From: Xanthomonas sp. NCPPB 1128
GTDB lineage: Bacteria > Pseudomonadota > Gammaproteobacteria > Xanthomonadales > Xanthomonadaceae
Assembly: GCF_001043115.1 (NCBI RefSeq)
Contig: NZ_LFME01000018.1
Coordinates: 1-64,000, forward strand
Direction of reading: 5' to 3'
DNA: 64,000 bases
The notes beneath the pieces were generated by a model. The model worked only from the letters and a program-made list of their open reading frames with translations, did not search any database and was not told where the DNA came from. The translations under genes and the position numbers were made by a program. Of this stretch, positions 52,179 to 60,812 are shown piece after piece. Each line of letters opens with the position of its first letter. The stretch's first letter is position 1.

Positions 52179-52679
52179 TGTGGGCGGGCGGCGGCGAGGC
52201 GCGACGGCGCGCGGCGCGCGGTGCGCGGCGGGGCCAGAGCGGAACTGCAGGTGGAACGAAGACGGGCCATCGCGATACCGGTTGGATGAAAGCGTGTTAC
52301 GAACATTGAGAAGGCGACGAACAGGTGGCTACGACGTGGTGTGTGGGCGCCGGGGCGAGGCAGGTTGCCCTGGCACGCCGCGCAGCGCCCTTGCTGGGAC
52401 GCCACGCGCCACGTCCCGGCAGGGGAACGATCAGCGGCGCGAAGGCGATCCTGCGCGGGCGGGCTTGGCGCCATCCCGGGCTGCACCACGCAGCGCACGC
52501 ACCGGATCCTTCCTTACCCATGCCGCTCCTCCCGCCGTGCATCGCCCGCTCCAGGCTATACCGGCCACGCCGGCGACGCGCATGATAGTGGAATCGTACG
52601 TCGCCACGGCGTCGGGACCGCGGCAGGGGCCGTGGCCGGTGCATGCGACGACGGTCTGTGTCGGTTCCGGAGCCTGTCG
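52179..52679. other. Divergent intergenic region, no gene recognised
   Basis: About 500 bases between the mprF start and the DUF998 gene. It should contain both promoters. Open frames here give Arg/Ala/His-rich translations without domains. Confidence 0.45.
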
Positions 52680-53372
52680 ATGGCGTTGTCCGCATCTCCC
52701 TTTCCCGCGCCGCCGCGCTGGACGCGCCTGGCCGGTGCCGCGGCGCTGCTGTTGGCGCTGTCGTTCCTTGGCGTGGCCATCGTCTTGCAGGGCCTGCGCG
52801 CCGATCTGCACTGGCAGCAGGCCACGCTCAGCCAGTACCTGCATGGCCCCGGCGGCCTGCTGCTGCGCACCGTCTACGTCTTGCTGGCCGCCGGGGTGGT
52901 GGCGCTGGCGGCCGGGCTGTATGCGCAAGCACCGCCACGCGCACGCAGCGGCGCGCCGGTGTTGCTGTTCGGCTGCGCTGCGGTTGGCCTGTGCGGCGTG
53001 GCGATCGGCGACAGCTATTTGCCGCAGCGCGCACCACTGCTGGCCCCTCTGGTGCACGGGCTATCCGCGCAGACCGCGTTCCTGTGCGTGACCACGGCGA
53101 TGCTGCTGCAAAGTGCGTGGCTGCGCCGGCAGGCAGCGTGGCGGGGCCGCGCCGGGCCGTTGCTGCTGCTGGCGGTGCTGGCGTTCGTCGCCTTGTGGGT
53201 GCATGTGCTGTGGCGCGCGCCGCCGCGCGGCCTGACCCAGAAGTTGGCGATCGTGCTGATCCTGGCCTGGCTGGTGCCGGTGGCGTACCGCGTGTGGCGC
53301 CCGGCGCCTGCAGCCGCGGCGCAATCGCGCGACAATGGCGCGGTCTTCCCACTACAGGACAGCGCATCATGA
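52680..53372 (+). CDS. DUF998 family membrane protein
   Basis: 230 aa from the ATG at 52680. Six predicted membrane helices. The characteristic loop LHWQQATLSQYLHGPGG after helix 1 and IGDSYLPQRAPLLAPLVHG in the middle match DUF998. It overlaps the RidA gene by 4 bases. The function is unknown, and topology suggests a channel or enzyme core. Confidence 0.85.
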   Translation: MALSASPFPAPPRWTRLAGAAALLLALSFLGVAIVLQGLRADLHWQQATLSQYLHGPGGLLLRTVYVLLAAGVVALAAGLYAQAPPRARSGAPVLLFGCAAVGLCGVAIGDSYLPQRAPLLAPLVHGLSAQTAFLCVTTAMLLQSAWLRRQAAWRGRAGPLLLLAVLAFVALWVHVLWRAPPRGLTQKLAIVLILAWLVPVAYRVWRPAPAAAAQSRDNGAVFPLQDSAS

Positions 53373-53713
53373 TCCAGCGTTTCGATACCGGCCCACGCAT
53401 GTCGGAGATGACCGTGCACAACGGCGTGGCCTATCTGGCCGGCCAGATCGCCGAGGACACCAGCGCCGACATCGCCGGCCAGACCCGCGAAGTGCTCGCT
53501 GCGATCGACCGGCTGCTGGCGCTCGCCGCCACCGACAAGAGCCGGATCCTGCGCGCCGAGATCTACATGACCGACCTGGCCGAGTTCGCCGAGATGAACA
53601 AGGTCTGGGAAGAATGGGTCAGCCCGGGCAACACCCCGGCCCGCGCCACCGTGCAGGCCAAGCTGGCCGACCCGGCCTGGAAGATCGAGATCGTGATTAC
53701 GGCGGCCGCTTGA
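53369..53713 (+). CDS. RidA family protein
   Basis: 114 aa, translationally coupled to the DUF998 gene (ATGA). Conserved core VAYLAGQIAEDTSADIAGQT, ILRAEIYMTDLAEFAEMNKV and the motif PARATVQAKLADPAWKIEIV. RidA proteins deaminate reactive enamine/imine intermediates. In the archetype an Arg (here in PARATV) binds the carboxylate, and it is conserved. Confidence 0.92.
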   Translation: MIQRFDTGPRMSEMTVHNGVAYLAGQIAEDTSADIAGQTREVLAAIDRLLALAATDKSRILRAEIYMTDLAEFAEMNKVWEEWVSPGNTPARATVQAKLADPAWKIEIVITAAA

Positions 53714-53780
53714 GCGGTCGGGATTCGTGATTGGGGATTCGTCTTGCCCGTCACGACGTCGCTTGCGTATCCCCTGATCT

Positions 53781-53850
53781 TCGTAGGAGCGGCTTCAGCC
53801 GCGACAGGCACTACCGGTAACGCCCGTCGCGGCTGAAGCCGCTCCTACGA
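53781..53850. repeat. Perfect inverted pair of REP palindromes
   Basis: Two 25-bp arms (53781-53805 and 53826-53850, core GGAGCGGCTTCAGCCGCGAC and its reverse complement) are exactly complementary around a 20-nt loop. They lie between the convergent RidA and methyltransferase genes and could act as a bidirectional transcription barrier. Confidence 0.9.
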
Positions 53851-53898
53851 CAAGCGACAGGGTCAGAACGCCACCAATCGTTCAGGCGGCAGCACGCC

Positions 53899-53936
53899 GC
53901 CTTTGCCAATCCCCAATCCCGACTCCCCAATCCCAG
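53899..53936. repeat. 7-bp repeat remnant
   Basis: CCAATCCCCAATCCCGACTC followed by CCCAATCCCAGCGC: three to four imperfect copies of the 7-bp unit, five bases beyond the stop codon of the methyltransferase gene. A reverse-orientation remnant (GGGATTCGTGATTGGGGATT) lies at about 53722-53741. Confidence 0.7.
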
Positions 53937-53940
53937 CGCG

Positions 53941-55017
53941 TCAGCGCCTGACGAACCGGTAATGCGCCACGCCCCACTGCTGGCCCTGTTCGTAGCCGAA
54001 CAGTTCCGCGCAGGCCATCCAGAACATGCGCCAGCGTTGCCACCAGATCTTGGCGTCGGCGCCGTAGGTGGCCTGCAGCACCGGCATCAGTGTGTCGCGG
54101 TGGCGGTCCTGGTTGTGCAGCCAGGCGTTGGCGGTCTTCTCGTAGTGCTGGCCGGACAGCAGCCAGCGGCGTTCGATCGCCAGGTCGTCCTGGAACTGCA
54201 GCAGGGTGTCGGCGGCCGGCATCAGGCCGCCGGTGAAGAAGTGCCGGCCCATCCAGTTGTCCTCGCCCTGCACCTCGAACGGGTAGGCCAGGTCGCGATG
54301 GCAGAAGATGTGCACGAACAGCCGTCCGCCCGGCACCAGCCAGTGGCTGACGCGCTTGAGCAGTTCGCGGTAGTTGCGCATGTGCTCGAACATCTCGATC
54401 GAGACCACGCGGTCGTAGCTCTCGGTCGGCAGGGTCAGGGTGTTGGCGTCGTGGGTGATCACCTTGACGTTGCTCAGCCCGCGCGCGCGGCATTGCGCTT
54501 CGATGTGCTCGCGCTGCGGCCGTGAGTTGGACACCGCGGTGATGCGCGCGCCGGGGAACTGCTCGGCCATCCACAGCGTCAGCGAGCCCCAGCCGCAACC
54601 CAGCTCGAGGATGCGCTGGCGGTCGCGCAACTGTGCGCGTTCGGCGTAGAGCTGCAGCATGCGTTCTTCGGCCGCGTCCAGGTCGGGCGTGCTCGCGTCC
54701 CAGTAGCAGCTGCTGTACTTCAGGCGCTTGCCCAGGCACAGCTCGAAGAAGCGTGGCGGTACTTCGTAGTGCTGGCGGTTGGCCGCATCCGTCTCGATCG
54801 CGATGGCGCTCTCGCGCAACGATTCGATCAGCAGGCGCTGGCGTTCCCAGGCTGCATCGGCGCCGCCGTCGCGCTCCTCGCGCAGGCGCTGTGCGCACAG
54901 CCGGCGCATCGCCGCGCGCAGCACGGCGTCGGGCAGCAGGCCGGATTCGGCCAGGCGCGTGCTCAGCGGCTCGGCCGGCGCGGCGGGCGGGGAAGAGGTG
55001 GCGAAGGTGCTGGACAT
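53941..55017 (-). CDS. Cfa/coclaurine-N-methyltransferase-like SAM methyltransferase
   Basis: 358 aa. SAM motif ILELGCGWGSLTLWMAEQF, then SNSRPQREHI, SIEMFEHMRNYRELLKR with Glu211, and FVHIFCHRDLAYPFE with His236. The segment EDNWMGRHFFTGGLMP is typical of the coclaurine N-methyltransferase branch of the cyclopropane-fatty-acid synthase superfamily. The position of the E. coli Cfa Cys139 is Ser103. It is the last gene of the lipid operon (22 bases after the DUF1295 gene). It may methylate an unsaturated lipid or an amine. Confidence 0.9.
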   Translation of the reverse strand: MSSTFATSSPPAAPAEPLSTRLAESGLLPDAVLRAAMRRLCAQRLREERDGGADAAWERQRLLIESLRESAIAIETDAANRQHYEVPPRFFELCLGKRLKYSSCYWDASTPDLDAAEERMLQLYAERAQLRDRQRILELGCGWGSLTLWMAEQFPGARITAVSNSRPQREHIEAQCRARGLSNVKVITHDANTLTLPTESYDRVVSIEMFEHMRNYRELLKRVSHWLVPGGRLFVHIFCHRDLAYPFEVQGEDNWMGRHFFTGGLMPAADTLLQFQDDLAIERRWLLSGQHYEKTANAWLHNQDRHRDTLMPVLQATYGADAKIWWQRWRMFWMACAELFGYEQGQQWGVAHYRFVRR

Positions 55018-55038
55018 GGCGGATCTCCTCGCGCGGGT

Positions 55039-55821
55039 TCAGTGCCGCGGCGGCATGGGGAAGAAGGCGCTGGTGCTGCGCTGGTAGTCGGCGTAGTCGC
55101 GGCCGCGCGAGCGCAGGGCTTGCTTTTCGGTGTAGGGAATGCCGGTGACGCGATAGAGGAAGGCGAACATCAGCAGCGGGCCCAGCGCGGCCACGCCGAC
55201 CCACAGCGCGCCGCTGCCCACCGCCAGGAACACGTAGGCGAACCAGTGCACGAATTCGAAGAAGTAGTTCGGATGCCGCGAATAGCGCCACAGGCCTTGG
55301 CGACAGGTCTTGCCCTTGTTCGATGGATCGGCGCGGAACGCGGCCAGTTGCCGGTCGGCCAGGCTTTCCCCGCCCACCGCGACCAGCCAGGTCGCCACCG
55401 CCAGCGTGGTCCACACGCTCCACTGCGGTTGCGGATTGTGCGCGGCCACCGACAGCGGCACCGCGAATGCCAGCACCACCAGCGCCTGGCCGAGGAAGAA
55501 CGCCAGGAACTTGCGCTGGTCGCCGTGCCAGTGCTCGCGCAGGGCGCGATAGCGGCCGTCCTCGTGCGTATCGCCGAACACGCGCACGCCCAGGTGCCAG
55601 GCCAGGCGCGCGCCCCACAGCCCGCCCAACGCGGCGGTCAGCACGCGCGGCAGCAGCGCGCCGTCGGCGCGCCAGGCGCAGTACACCGCGGTCAGCGCCA
55701 TGCACGCCGACCACAGCACATCGACCACGCCGGCATTGCGGGTCTGCCGCTGCCAGGCCCAGCCGGCGAGCATGACCAGCACGGTGAACACGCCCACGTG
55801 CAGCAGCGGCCAGGCGTTCAT
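55039..55821 (-). CDS. DUF1295 (steroid-5-alpha-reductase-like) membrane protein
   Basis: 260 aa from the ATG at 55821, overlapping the DUF2878 gene by 4 bases. Six or seven membrane helices with the signature GLWRYSRHPNYFFEFVHWFA near the C-terminus, in the style of isoprenylcysteine-methyltransferase and steroid-reductase-like enzymes, ending IPYTEKQALRSRGRDYADYQ. The conserved RHPNY segment binds a nucleotide cofactor in relatives. In this operon it may reduce a double bond in the modified fatty acid (inference). Confidence 0.88.
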   Translation of the reverse strand: MNAWPLLHVGVFTVLVMLAGWAWQRQTRNAGVVDVLWSACMALTAVYCAWRADGALLPRVLTAALGGLWGARLAWHLGVRVFGDTHEDGRYRALREHWHGDQRKFLAFFLGQALVVLAFAVPLSVAAHNPQPQWSVWTTLAVATWLVAVGGESLADRQLAAFRADPSNKGKTCRQGLWRYSRHPNYFFEFVHWFAYVFLAVGSGALWVGVAALGPLLMFAFLYRVTGIPYTEKQALRSRGRDYADYQRSTSAFFPMPPRH

Positions 55822-56363
55822 CGCGCTGCTCCGGTTGCGGGCAGTGCCGGCGTGGCGGCGATCACGCGGCGCGTCGCCAGGCTCAGCAGGGTCAGCGCCG
55901 CGGCCCAGCCGACGGCCAGCGCCAGCAGCGCCTGCGGCAAGGGCTGCGTCAGCGTCACCGCCTGCCAGCCGCGCGCGGCCAGCACATAGCCCAGCGGGCC
56001 GGCGGTGGCACCGAACAGCGCCGCACGCCAGGGATGGCGCATCACCCAGGCCAGCGAATGCTGGAAGGTCAGGGCGAAGCCGGCCCACAGCGCCAGGATC
56101 CACAACGGCGGCCACGGCGCCGGCGGCGCGGCGGCGTAGCGCACCCAGTCGCCGGCGCGCATGGCGGCATCCACGCCGGCGCCCAGTGGCAACGCCAGGG
56201 CGATCAGTGCGGCGTCGCCGCGGGCGCGGCGGCGCGGCCACAACTGGTACAGCGCGAACAGCGCCAGCGCCGCCGGGCCGGCCCAGGCCAGCCCGTGCGC
56301 GGCGCCGACCACCGCGGCCAGCCACAGCCCCTGCAGGGCCAGGTAGTTGATCAGGTTGCTCAT
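55818..56363 (-). CDS. DUF2878 family membrane protein
   Basis: 181 aa with about five membrane helices (WLAAVVGAAHGLAWAGPAAL, ALALPLGAGVDAAMRAGDWV, PPLWILALWAGFALTFQHSL, WRAALFGATAGPLGYVLAAR). It overlaps the genes on both sides by 4 bases. The family is known only from clusters of this kind, next to Cfa-like methyltransferases and DUF1295 proteins. No catalytic motif recognised. Confidence 0.85.
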   Translation of the reverse strand: MSNLINYLALQGLWLAAVVGAAHGLAWAGPAALALFALYQLWPRRRARGDAALIALALPLGAGVDAAMRAGDWVRYAAAPPAPWPPLWILALWAGFALTFQHSLAWVMRHPWRAALFGATAGPLGYVLAARGWQAVTLTQPLPQALLALAVGWAAALTLLSLATRRVIAATPALPATGAAR

Positions 56364-57673
56364 GCGTCACCTGCCAGCGCCGGCGCGAACTGCGCCGGCC
56401 GTGCGCGCGGCTTGCTCAGCCACAGGTGCACGTCGCCGATCGAGCGCTCCAGGAAGCCGCCTTCGCAGTAGGCCAGGTAGAACTCCCACATGCGGATGAA
56501 GCGTTCGTCGTAGCCGAGCGCGCGCACCTGCGGCAGTTTGGCCATGAAGCGCTCGCGCCAGGCGCGCAGGGTCAGCGCGTAGCTGGGGCCGATGTCCTCC
56601 AGATTGAACAGGCGCAGGTCGCTGGCGCGGGCGATCGCCCCGGTCATCGCCGCCACCGAGGGGATGAAGCTGCCCGGGAAGATGTGGCGCTTGATGAAGT
56701 CCACCGACGTGAGCGCCTGCGCGTAGCGGTGATCCTCGATGGTGATGGCCTGGATCAGCGCCTGGCCGTCGTCCTTGAGCAGGCTGCCGACCTTGCCGAA
56801 GTAGGTATCCAGGTACTGGTGGCCGATCGCCTCGATCATCTCGATCGACACCAGGCGGTCGTAGCGGCCGTCGAGATCGCGGTAGTCGCGCAGCAGCACC
56901 TCGACCCGGTCCGACAGCCCGGCGGCGGCGATGCGCTGCCGCGCCAGTTCGTACTGCTCGCGCGAGATGGTGGTGGTGGTGACGCGGCAGCCGTGGTGCT
57001 TGGCGGCATACAGTGCGAAGCCGCCCCAGCCGGTGCCGATCTCGACCAGGTGATGGTGCGGCTGCAGGTCGAGCTTGGCGCAGATGCGCTGCAGCTTGCG
57101 TTCGGCGGCGCGTTCCAGCGCGGCCTCGCCCAACGCGGCGTCGGCATCGCGGAAGATCGCCGAGGAGTACATCAGGTTGCGATCCAGGAACAGTTCGAAC
57201 AACTGGTTGCCCAGGTCGTAGTGCGCGGCGATGTTGCGGCGGCTGCCGGCGCGGGTATTGCGCGCGAACGCGTGCAGGCCGCGCATCGCCAGGCCGCCGA
57301 ATCGGGCCAGGCCGGTCTCCATCGCGTCCAGGCGGTCGCGGTTGCGCACCAGCAGGCGCACCAGCGCGACCAGGTCGTCGCAGTCCCACAGCCCGTCCAT
57401 GTACGCCTCGCCGACGCCGACGCTGCCGTTGAGCGCGGCCTGGCGATAGAAGCGCGGGTCGTGGATGCGCAGATGCGCCTGCAGCGTGTCGGCGCCAGCA
57501 GCGGCATCGCCCAGCGTGGTCAGCGTGCCGGCCTCCTCGATGCGCAACTGGCCCTCGCGCAGGCCGTCCAGCGTGGCGAGCAGGCGTTGCCGCAGCAGGC
57601 GGTCGAGCCCGCGCAGCGGCGGTGCGGCAGGGGTCAGCGCGGCGGCGGAAGAGGGCGCGTGCGGAGCGTTCAT
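56360..57673 (-). CDS. Cfa-like fatty-acid methyltransferase lacking bicarbonate ligands
   Basis: 437 aa from the ATG at 57673. An N-terminal lipid-binding domain (about 1-145) is followed by the SAM-binding core with AAHYDLGNQLFELFLDRN, EIGTGWGGFALYAAKH and SIEMIEAIGHQYLDTYF. Compared with E. coli Cfa by eye, Cys139 is Ser171 (LMYSSAIF) and His266 is Gln308 (ALIQAIT), while Glu239 (Glu281) and Tyr317 (Tyr365) are kept. The protein can likely transfer a methyl group to a double bond, but may not form a cyclopropane. Methyl-branched or furan-precursor products are possible. Confidence 0.93.
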   Translation of the reverse strand: MNAPHAPSSAAALTPAAPPLRGLDRLLRQRLLATLDGLREGQLRIEEAGTLTTLGDAAAGADTLQAHLRIHDPRFYRQAALNGSVGVGEAYMDGLWDCDDLVALVRLLVRNRDRLDAMETGLARFGGLAMRGLHAFARNTRAGSRRNIAAHYDLGNQLFELFLDRNLMYSSAIFRDADAALGEAALERAAERKLQRICAKLDLQPHHHLVEIGTGWGGFALYAAKHHGCRVTTTTISREQYELARQRIAAAGLSDRVEVLLRDYRDLDGRYDRLVSIEMIEAIGHQYLDTYFGKVGSLLKDDGQALIQAITIEDHRYAQALTSVDFIKRHIFPGSFIPSVAAMTGAIARASDLRLFNLEDIGPSYALTLRAWRERFMAKLPQVRALGYDERFIRMWEFYLAYCEGGFLERSIGDVHLWLSKPRARPAQFAPALAGDA

Positions 57674-58539
57674 CGGCGTTCTCGCGGAAGGGAATGGTCG
57701 GGGTGGTCGTGCACCGGGTTGCCGCGCAGCCACAGCCGCAGGGCCTGCCAGTGGATCTTGGCCATGACCTGCAGGGTCATCGCCGGATAGCGCAGCAACG
57801 CCTGCGCCAGGCTGGCGCCGTCGAGGGCGCTGCGCTGCAGCACCAGGGTGGCGTCGAAGCGCCTCCGCGTGGCTGCGGGCGCGGGATCGAGCACGTCCAT
57901 GTGCACGCGCAGGTGCGCGCCGGGTTCGCTGAAGCGCCAGGCGTAGGTGTGCGCCATCGCCATGAACGGCGACACATGGAAGCGCTTGGCGAAGCGCCAT
58001 GCATGCGTGATGCCGTGGCTGCGCGCCTCCGCCATCGGCAGCACGTAGGCGTGGCGCTGCCGCCACGGCGTGTTGGTGATCTCGGCGACGATGCTGTGCA
58101 GGCGCTGCTGCGCGTCGTGGCAGTAGTAGAACGTGACCGGATTGAAGCAGTGGCCGAAGTAGCGCAGGTGGGTGAGCATGCGCACCGGGCCGAGCGGGCG
58201 CTCGCCGGTGTGCTGCTGCACGCGGTCGCGCACTGCCTCGTCCAGTGGTTGCGTAGGGTCGCCCAGGTAATCGCTGCGGCGGAACTCGGCCACGTTGCGC
58301 CGGTTCACCGACCACAGCCAGCGCCGCGCGAACACCTGCTCCAGCTCGCCCAGGTCCAGGTACAGCAGGAACAGCGGATAGCGGAACGCCAGCGCCTTGG
58401 GCGCGTAGCGGCGATGCCGCACCCAGCCGGTGTACATGGCGCTGTGCAGGCCATGCAAGGTCGTGCCCGCCGCCGCCGACGTTGTCGAGACGGCGCCAGC
58501 CGGCGGGGCGGGCACGGCAGCACGGTGCATCGAGGTCAT
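57670..58539 (-). CDS. DUF1365 family protein
   Basis: 289 aa from the ATG at 58539. Contains LRYFGHCFNPVTFYYCHDAQ, YVLPMAEARSHGITHAWRF and a C-terminal stretch with LRVHMDVLDPAPAATRRRFD. DUF1365 proteins almost always sit between an FAD oxidoreductase gene and a Cfa-like gene. They are beta-rich, probably lipid-related. Both ends overlap the neighbours by 4 bases, so it is part of one translation-coupled unit. Confidence 0.92.
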   Translation of the reverse strand: MTSMHRAAVPAPPAGAVSTTSAAAGTTLHGLHSAMYTGWVRHRRYAPKALAFRYPLFLLYLDLGELEQVFARRWLWSVNRRNVAEFRRSDYLGDPTQPLDEAVRDRVQQHTGERPLGPVRMLTHLRYFGHCFNPVTFYYCHDAQQRLHSIVAEITNTPWRQRHAYVLPMAEARSHGITHAWRFAKRFHVSPFMAMAHTYAWRFSEPGAHLRVHMDVLDPAPAATRRRFDATLVLQRSALDGASLAQALLRYPAMTLQVMAKIHWQALRLWLRGNPVHDHPDHSLPRERR

Positions 58540-59789
58540 GACCAGGGTACCCCCAGCGCGGCGGCCACGTCGACCGCGCTGCGCAGGCCGTCTTCGTGGA
58601 AGCCGAAGCCCCAGCCGGCACCGGCGAACCAGGTGTTGCGCTGGCCCTGGATCTCGTCCTTGCGCGCCTGTGCCGCCACCGACGCCTGGGTCTGCAGCGG
58701 ATGCCGGTAGCGCATGCGCCGCAGCACCTTGGCCGGATCGATCGCATCGCTGCGGTTGAGGCTGACGATGAACGGCTGCGGCGCCTGCAGCGACTGCAGT
58801 GCGTTCATCCAGTAGCTGACCGTGCACGGCGCGTCCGGATCGGCCGGCACGTGCGCGTTCCACGCGGCCCAGGCGCGGCGGTCGCGCGGCAGCACGCGCG
58901 CGTCGGTGTGCAGTACGGTCTCGTTGTCCTGGTAGCCGATCGCGCCGAGGATCGCGGTTTCGGCGTCGCTGGGATCGGTCAGCAGGCGCAGCGCGTCATC
59001 GGCGTGGCAGGCCAGCACCGCATGGTCGTATTGCTGGGTGTCGGCATCGCAGGCGATCGCGACGCTGCCGTGCGCGGTGCGCTGCACCGCGCGCACCGGC
59101 GTGCCCAGCCGCTCGCGCACGCGCCAGCGGCTGCGCAGCGCGCGCACGTAGCTGTTGGAGCCGCCGCGCACCACCTGCCACTGCGGGCGGCCGCTGACCT
59201 GCAGCATGTGGTGGTTGGCCATGAAGCCGATCAACTGGCGCATCGGGAAGTCGAGGATCTGCCGCGAGGGCGAGGACCACAGCGCCGAGGCCATCGGCAC
59301 CAGGTGCGCGTCGCGGAATACCTGGGAGTAGCGGTGGCGCTGCAGGAATTCGCCGAGGGTCAGTTGCGCCAGGGTGGCGTCGTGCAGCGCCTGTGGCGCC
59401 TCCCGGTAGAACCGCCGCAGGTCGCGCAGCATGCGCCAGAAGCGCGGTGACAGCAGGTTGCGGCGCTGGCAGAACAGGCCGTCTAGGGTGCCGGCGTTGT
59501 ACTCCAGCCCGGTGCGTTCCTCATGCACCGAGAAGCTCATCGTGGTCGGCTGCGACTCGACCCCGAGCCGCGCGAACAACGCGCTCAGCAGCGGGTAGTG
59601 CTGCGGATTGAACACGATGAAGCCGCTGTCCACCGCGTATTCCACGCCCTCCAGTTCGATCGCATGGGTATGGGTATGGCCGCCGAGATAGTCGGCCGCT
59701 TCGTACAGCGTCACCTCGTGACGCTGCGACAGCAGCCACGCCGCGCCGAGGCCGGCGATCCCCGAGCCAACCACCGCGATCCGGCTCAT
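58536..59789 (-). CDS. FAD-dependent oxidoreductase (lipid operon, UfaO-like context)
   Basis: 417 aa. N-terminal dinucleotide fold VVGSGIAGLGAAWLLSQRHE, then EAADYLGGHTHTHAIELEG in the amine-oxidase/NAD(P)-binding family, and a C-terminal FAD motif WFAGAGWGFGFHEDGLRSAV. The Rhodobacter homologue in the sigma-E regulon takes part in oxidising methylated fatty acids to furan fatty acids. The same gene order here suggests an equivalent role, but no activity has been shown for this protein. It follows the desaturase with a 4-bp overlap. Confidence 0.9.
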   Translation of the reverse strand: MSRIAVVGSGIAGLGAAWLLSQRHEVTLYEAADYLGGHTHTHAIELEGVEYAVDSGFIVFNPQHYPLLSALFARLGVESQPTTMSFSVHEERTGLEYNAGTLDGLFCQRRNLLSPRFWRMLRDLRRFYREAPQALHDATLAQLTLGEFLQRHRYSQVFRDAHLVPMASALWSSPSRQILDFPMRQLIGFMANHHMLQVSGRPQWQVVRGGSNSYVRALRSRWRVRERLGTPVRAVQRTAHGSVAIACDADTQQYDHAVLACHADDALRLLTDPSDAETAILGAIGYQDNETVLHTDARVLPRDRRAWAAWNAHVPADPDAPCTVSYWMNALQSLQAPQPFIVSLNRSDAIDPAKVLRRMRYRHPLQTQASVAAQARKDEIQGQRNTWFAGAGWGFGFHEDGLRSAVDVAAALGVPWS

Positions 59790-60727
59790 CGGGCACGCGC
59801 CTGTGCACGTACCAGCCCGGCCGGCACCGGCTTGAGCTCACGGATCATGCGGGTCCACGACAGCGCCTTCAGTCCATACCAGGTCAGGTCCAGTTCCCAC
59901 CAGCGGAAGCCCTGGCGCGCGGCGCCGGGGAAGAAATGGTGGTTGTTGTGCCAGCCTTCGCCGAAGGTCAGCAGCGCCAGCCACAGGTTGTTGCGGCTGT
60001 CGTCGCGGGTGTCGAAGCGGCGGCTGCCGAAGCGGTGCGCCAGCGAGTTGATGGTGAAGGTGGCATGGAACAGCGCCACGGTGGAGACGAAGAAACCCCA
60101 CACCAGCAACTGCGGGCCATCGGTGCCGAGCTGCGGCACGTGCTGCTGCAGCCACTCGCCGAGCAGGAACAGCGCCAGCGCCAGCAGCACCGGCAGCAGC
60201 AGGTCGAAACGATCGAGGAAGCGCAGTTCGGGAAAGCGGCGCAGATCCGGGATCGCCTCCCAATCGGTGCGGAAGCCGCGCGGAGTCAGGAACCAGCCGC
60301 TATGGCTCCACCAGAAACCGTGCTGGCGCGGCGAATGCGGATCGGCCGGGGTGTCGGTGTGGCGATGATGGTTGCGGTGGTGCGCGGCCCACCACAGCGG
60401 CCCGCGCTGCACGCAGGTGGCGCCGATCGCGGCGAACAGGAACTGCACCGGGCGCGAGGTCTTGAATGCGCGGTGGGCGAAATAGCGGTGGTAGAAGCCG
60501 GTGAGCGCGAACATGCGCACCGCGTACATCGCCACGGCCATGCCAACGGCGAACCACGATACACCGACCCAGAACACGCCCAGGCAGGCCAGGTGCAGGC
60601 CGATGTAGGGCGCGGCGCGCAGCCAGTCGATGCGGTCGGCGCGTGCCGGATCGAGTTCGATCTCGGCGCTTGTGTCGAACCAGCGCCGCAGGGTGCGCAG
60701 GATGCGGCTGCGCTGCGCAGGCGGCAT
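59786..60727 (-). CDS. Membrane acyl-lipid/acyl-CoA delta-9-type desaturase
   Basis: 313 aa from the ATG at 60727; a GTG 12 codons upstream (60763) is an alternative. Four membrane helices and three histidine boxes: HRYFAH (80-85), HHRNHH (116-121) and HNNHH (about 265). These bind the di-iron centre of the stearoyl-CoA-desaturase family. It makes a cis double bond in acyl chains using O2. As the first gene of the operon it may supply the unsaturated substrate for the downstream methyltransferases. Ribosome site unclear. Confidence 0.92.
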   Translation of the reverse strand: MPPAQRSRILRTLRRWFDTSAEIELDPARADRIDWLRAAPYIGLHLACLGVFWVGVSWFAVGMAVAMYAVRMFALTGFYHRYFAHRAFKTSRPVQFLFAAIGATCVQRGPLWWAAHHRNHHRHTDTPADPHSPRQHGFWWSHSGWFLTPRGFRTDWEAIPDLRRFPELRFLDRFDLLLPVLLALALFLLGEWLQQHVPQLGTDGPQLLVWGFFVSTVALFHATFTINSLAHRFGSRRFDTRDDSRNNLWLALLTFGEGWHNNHHFFPGAARQGFRWWELDLTWYGLKALSWTRMIRELKPVPAGLVRAQARAR

Positions 60728-60812
60728 TGTGGAATGGGAGCGTTCCGGAACGGGACTCGGCACAAGCGCGTCTCATTGGGGGACTTGGGGAGCGATACGG
60801 GCGAAACCGGAA

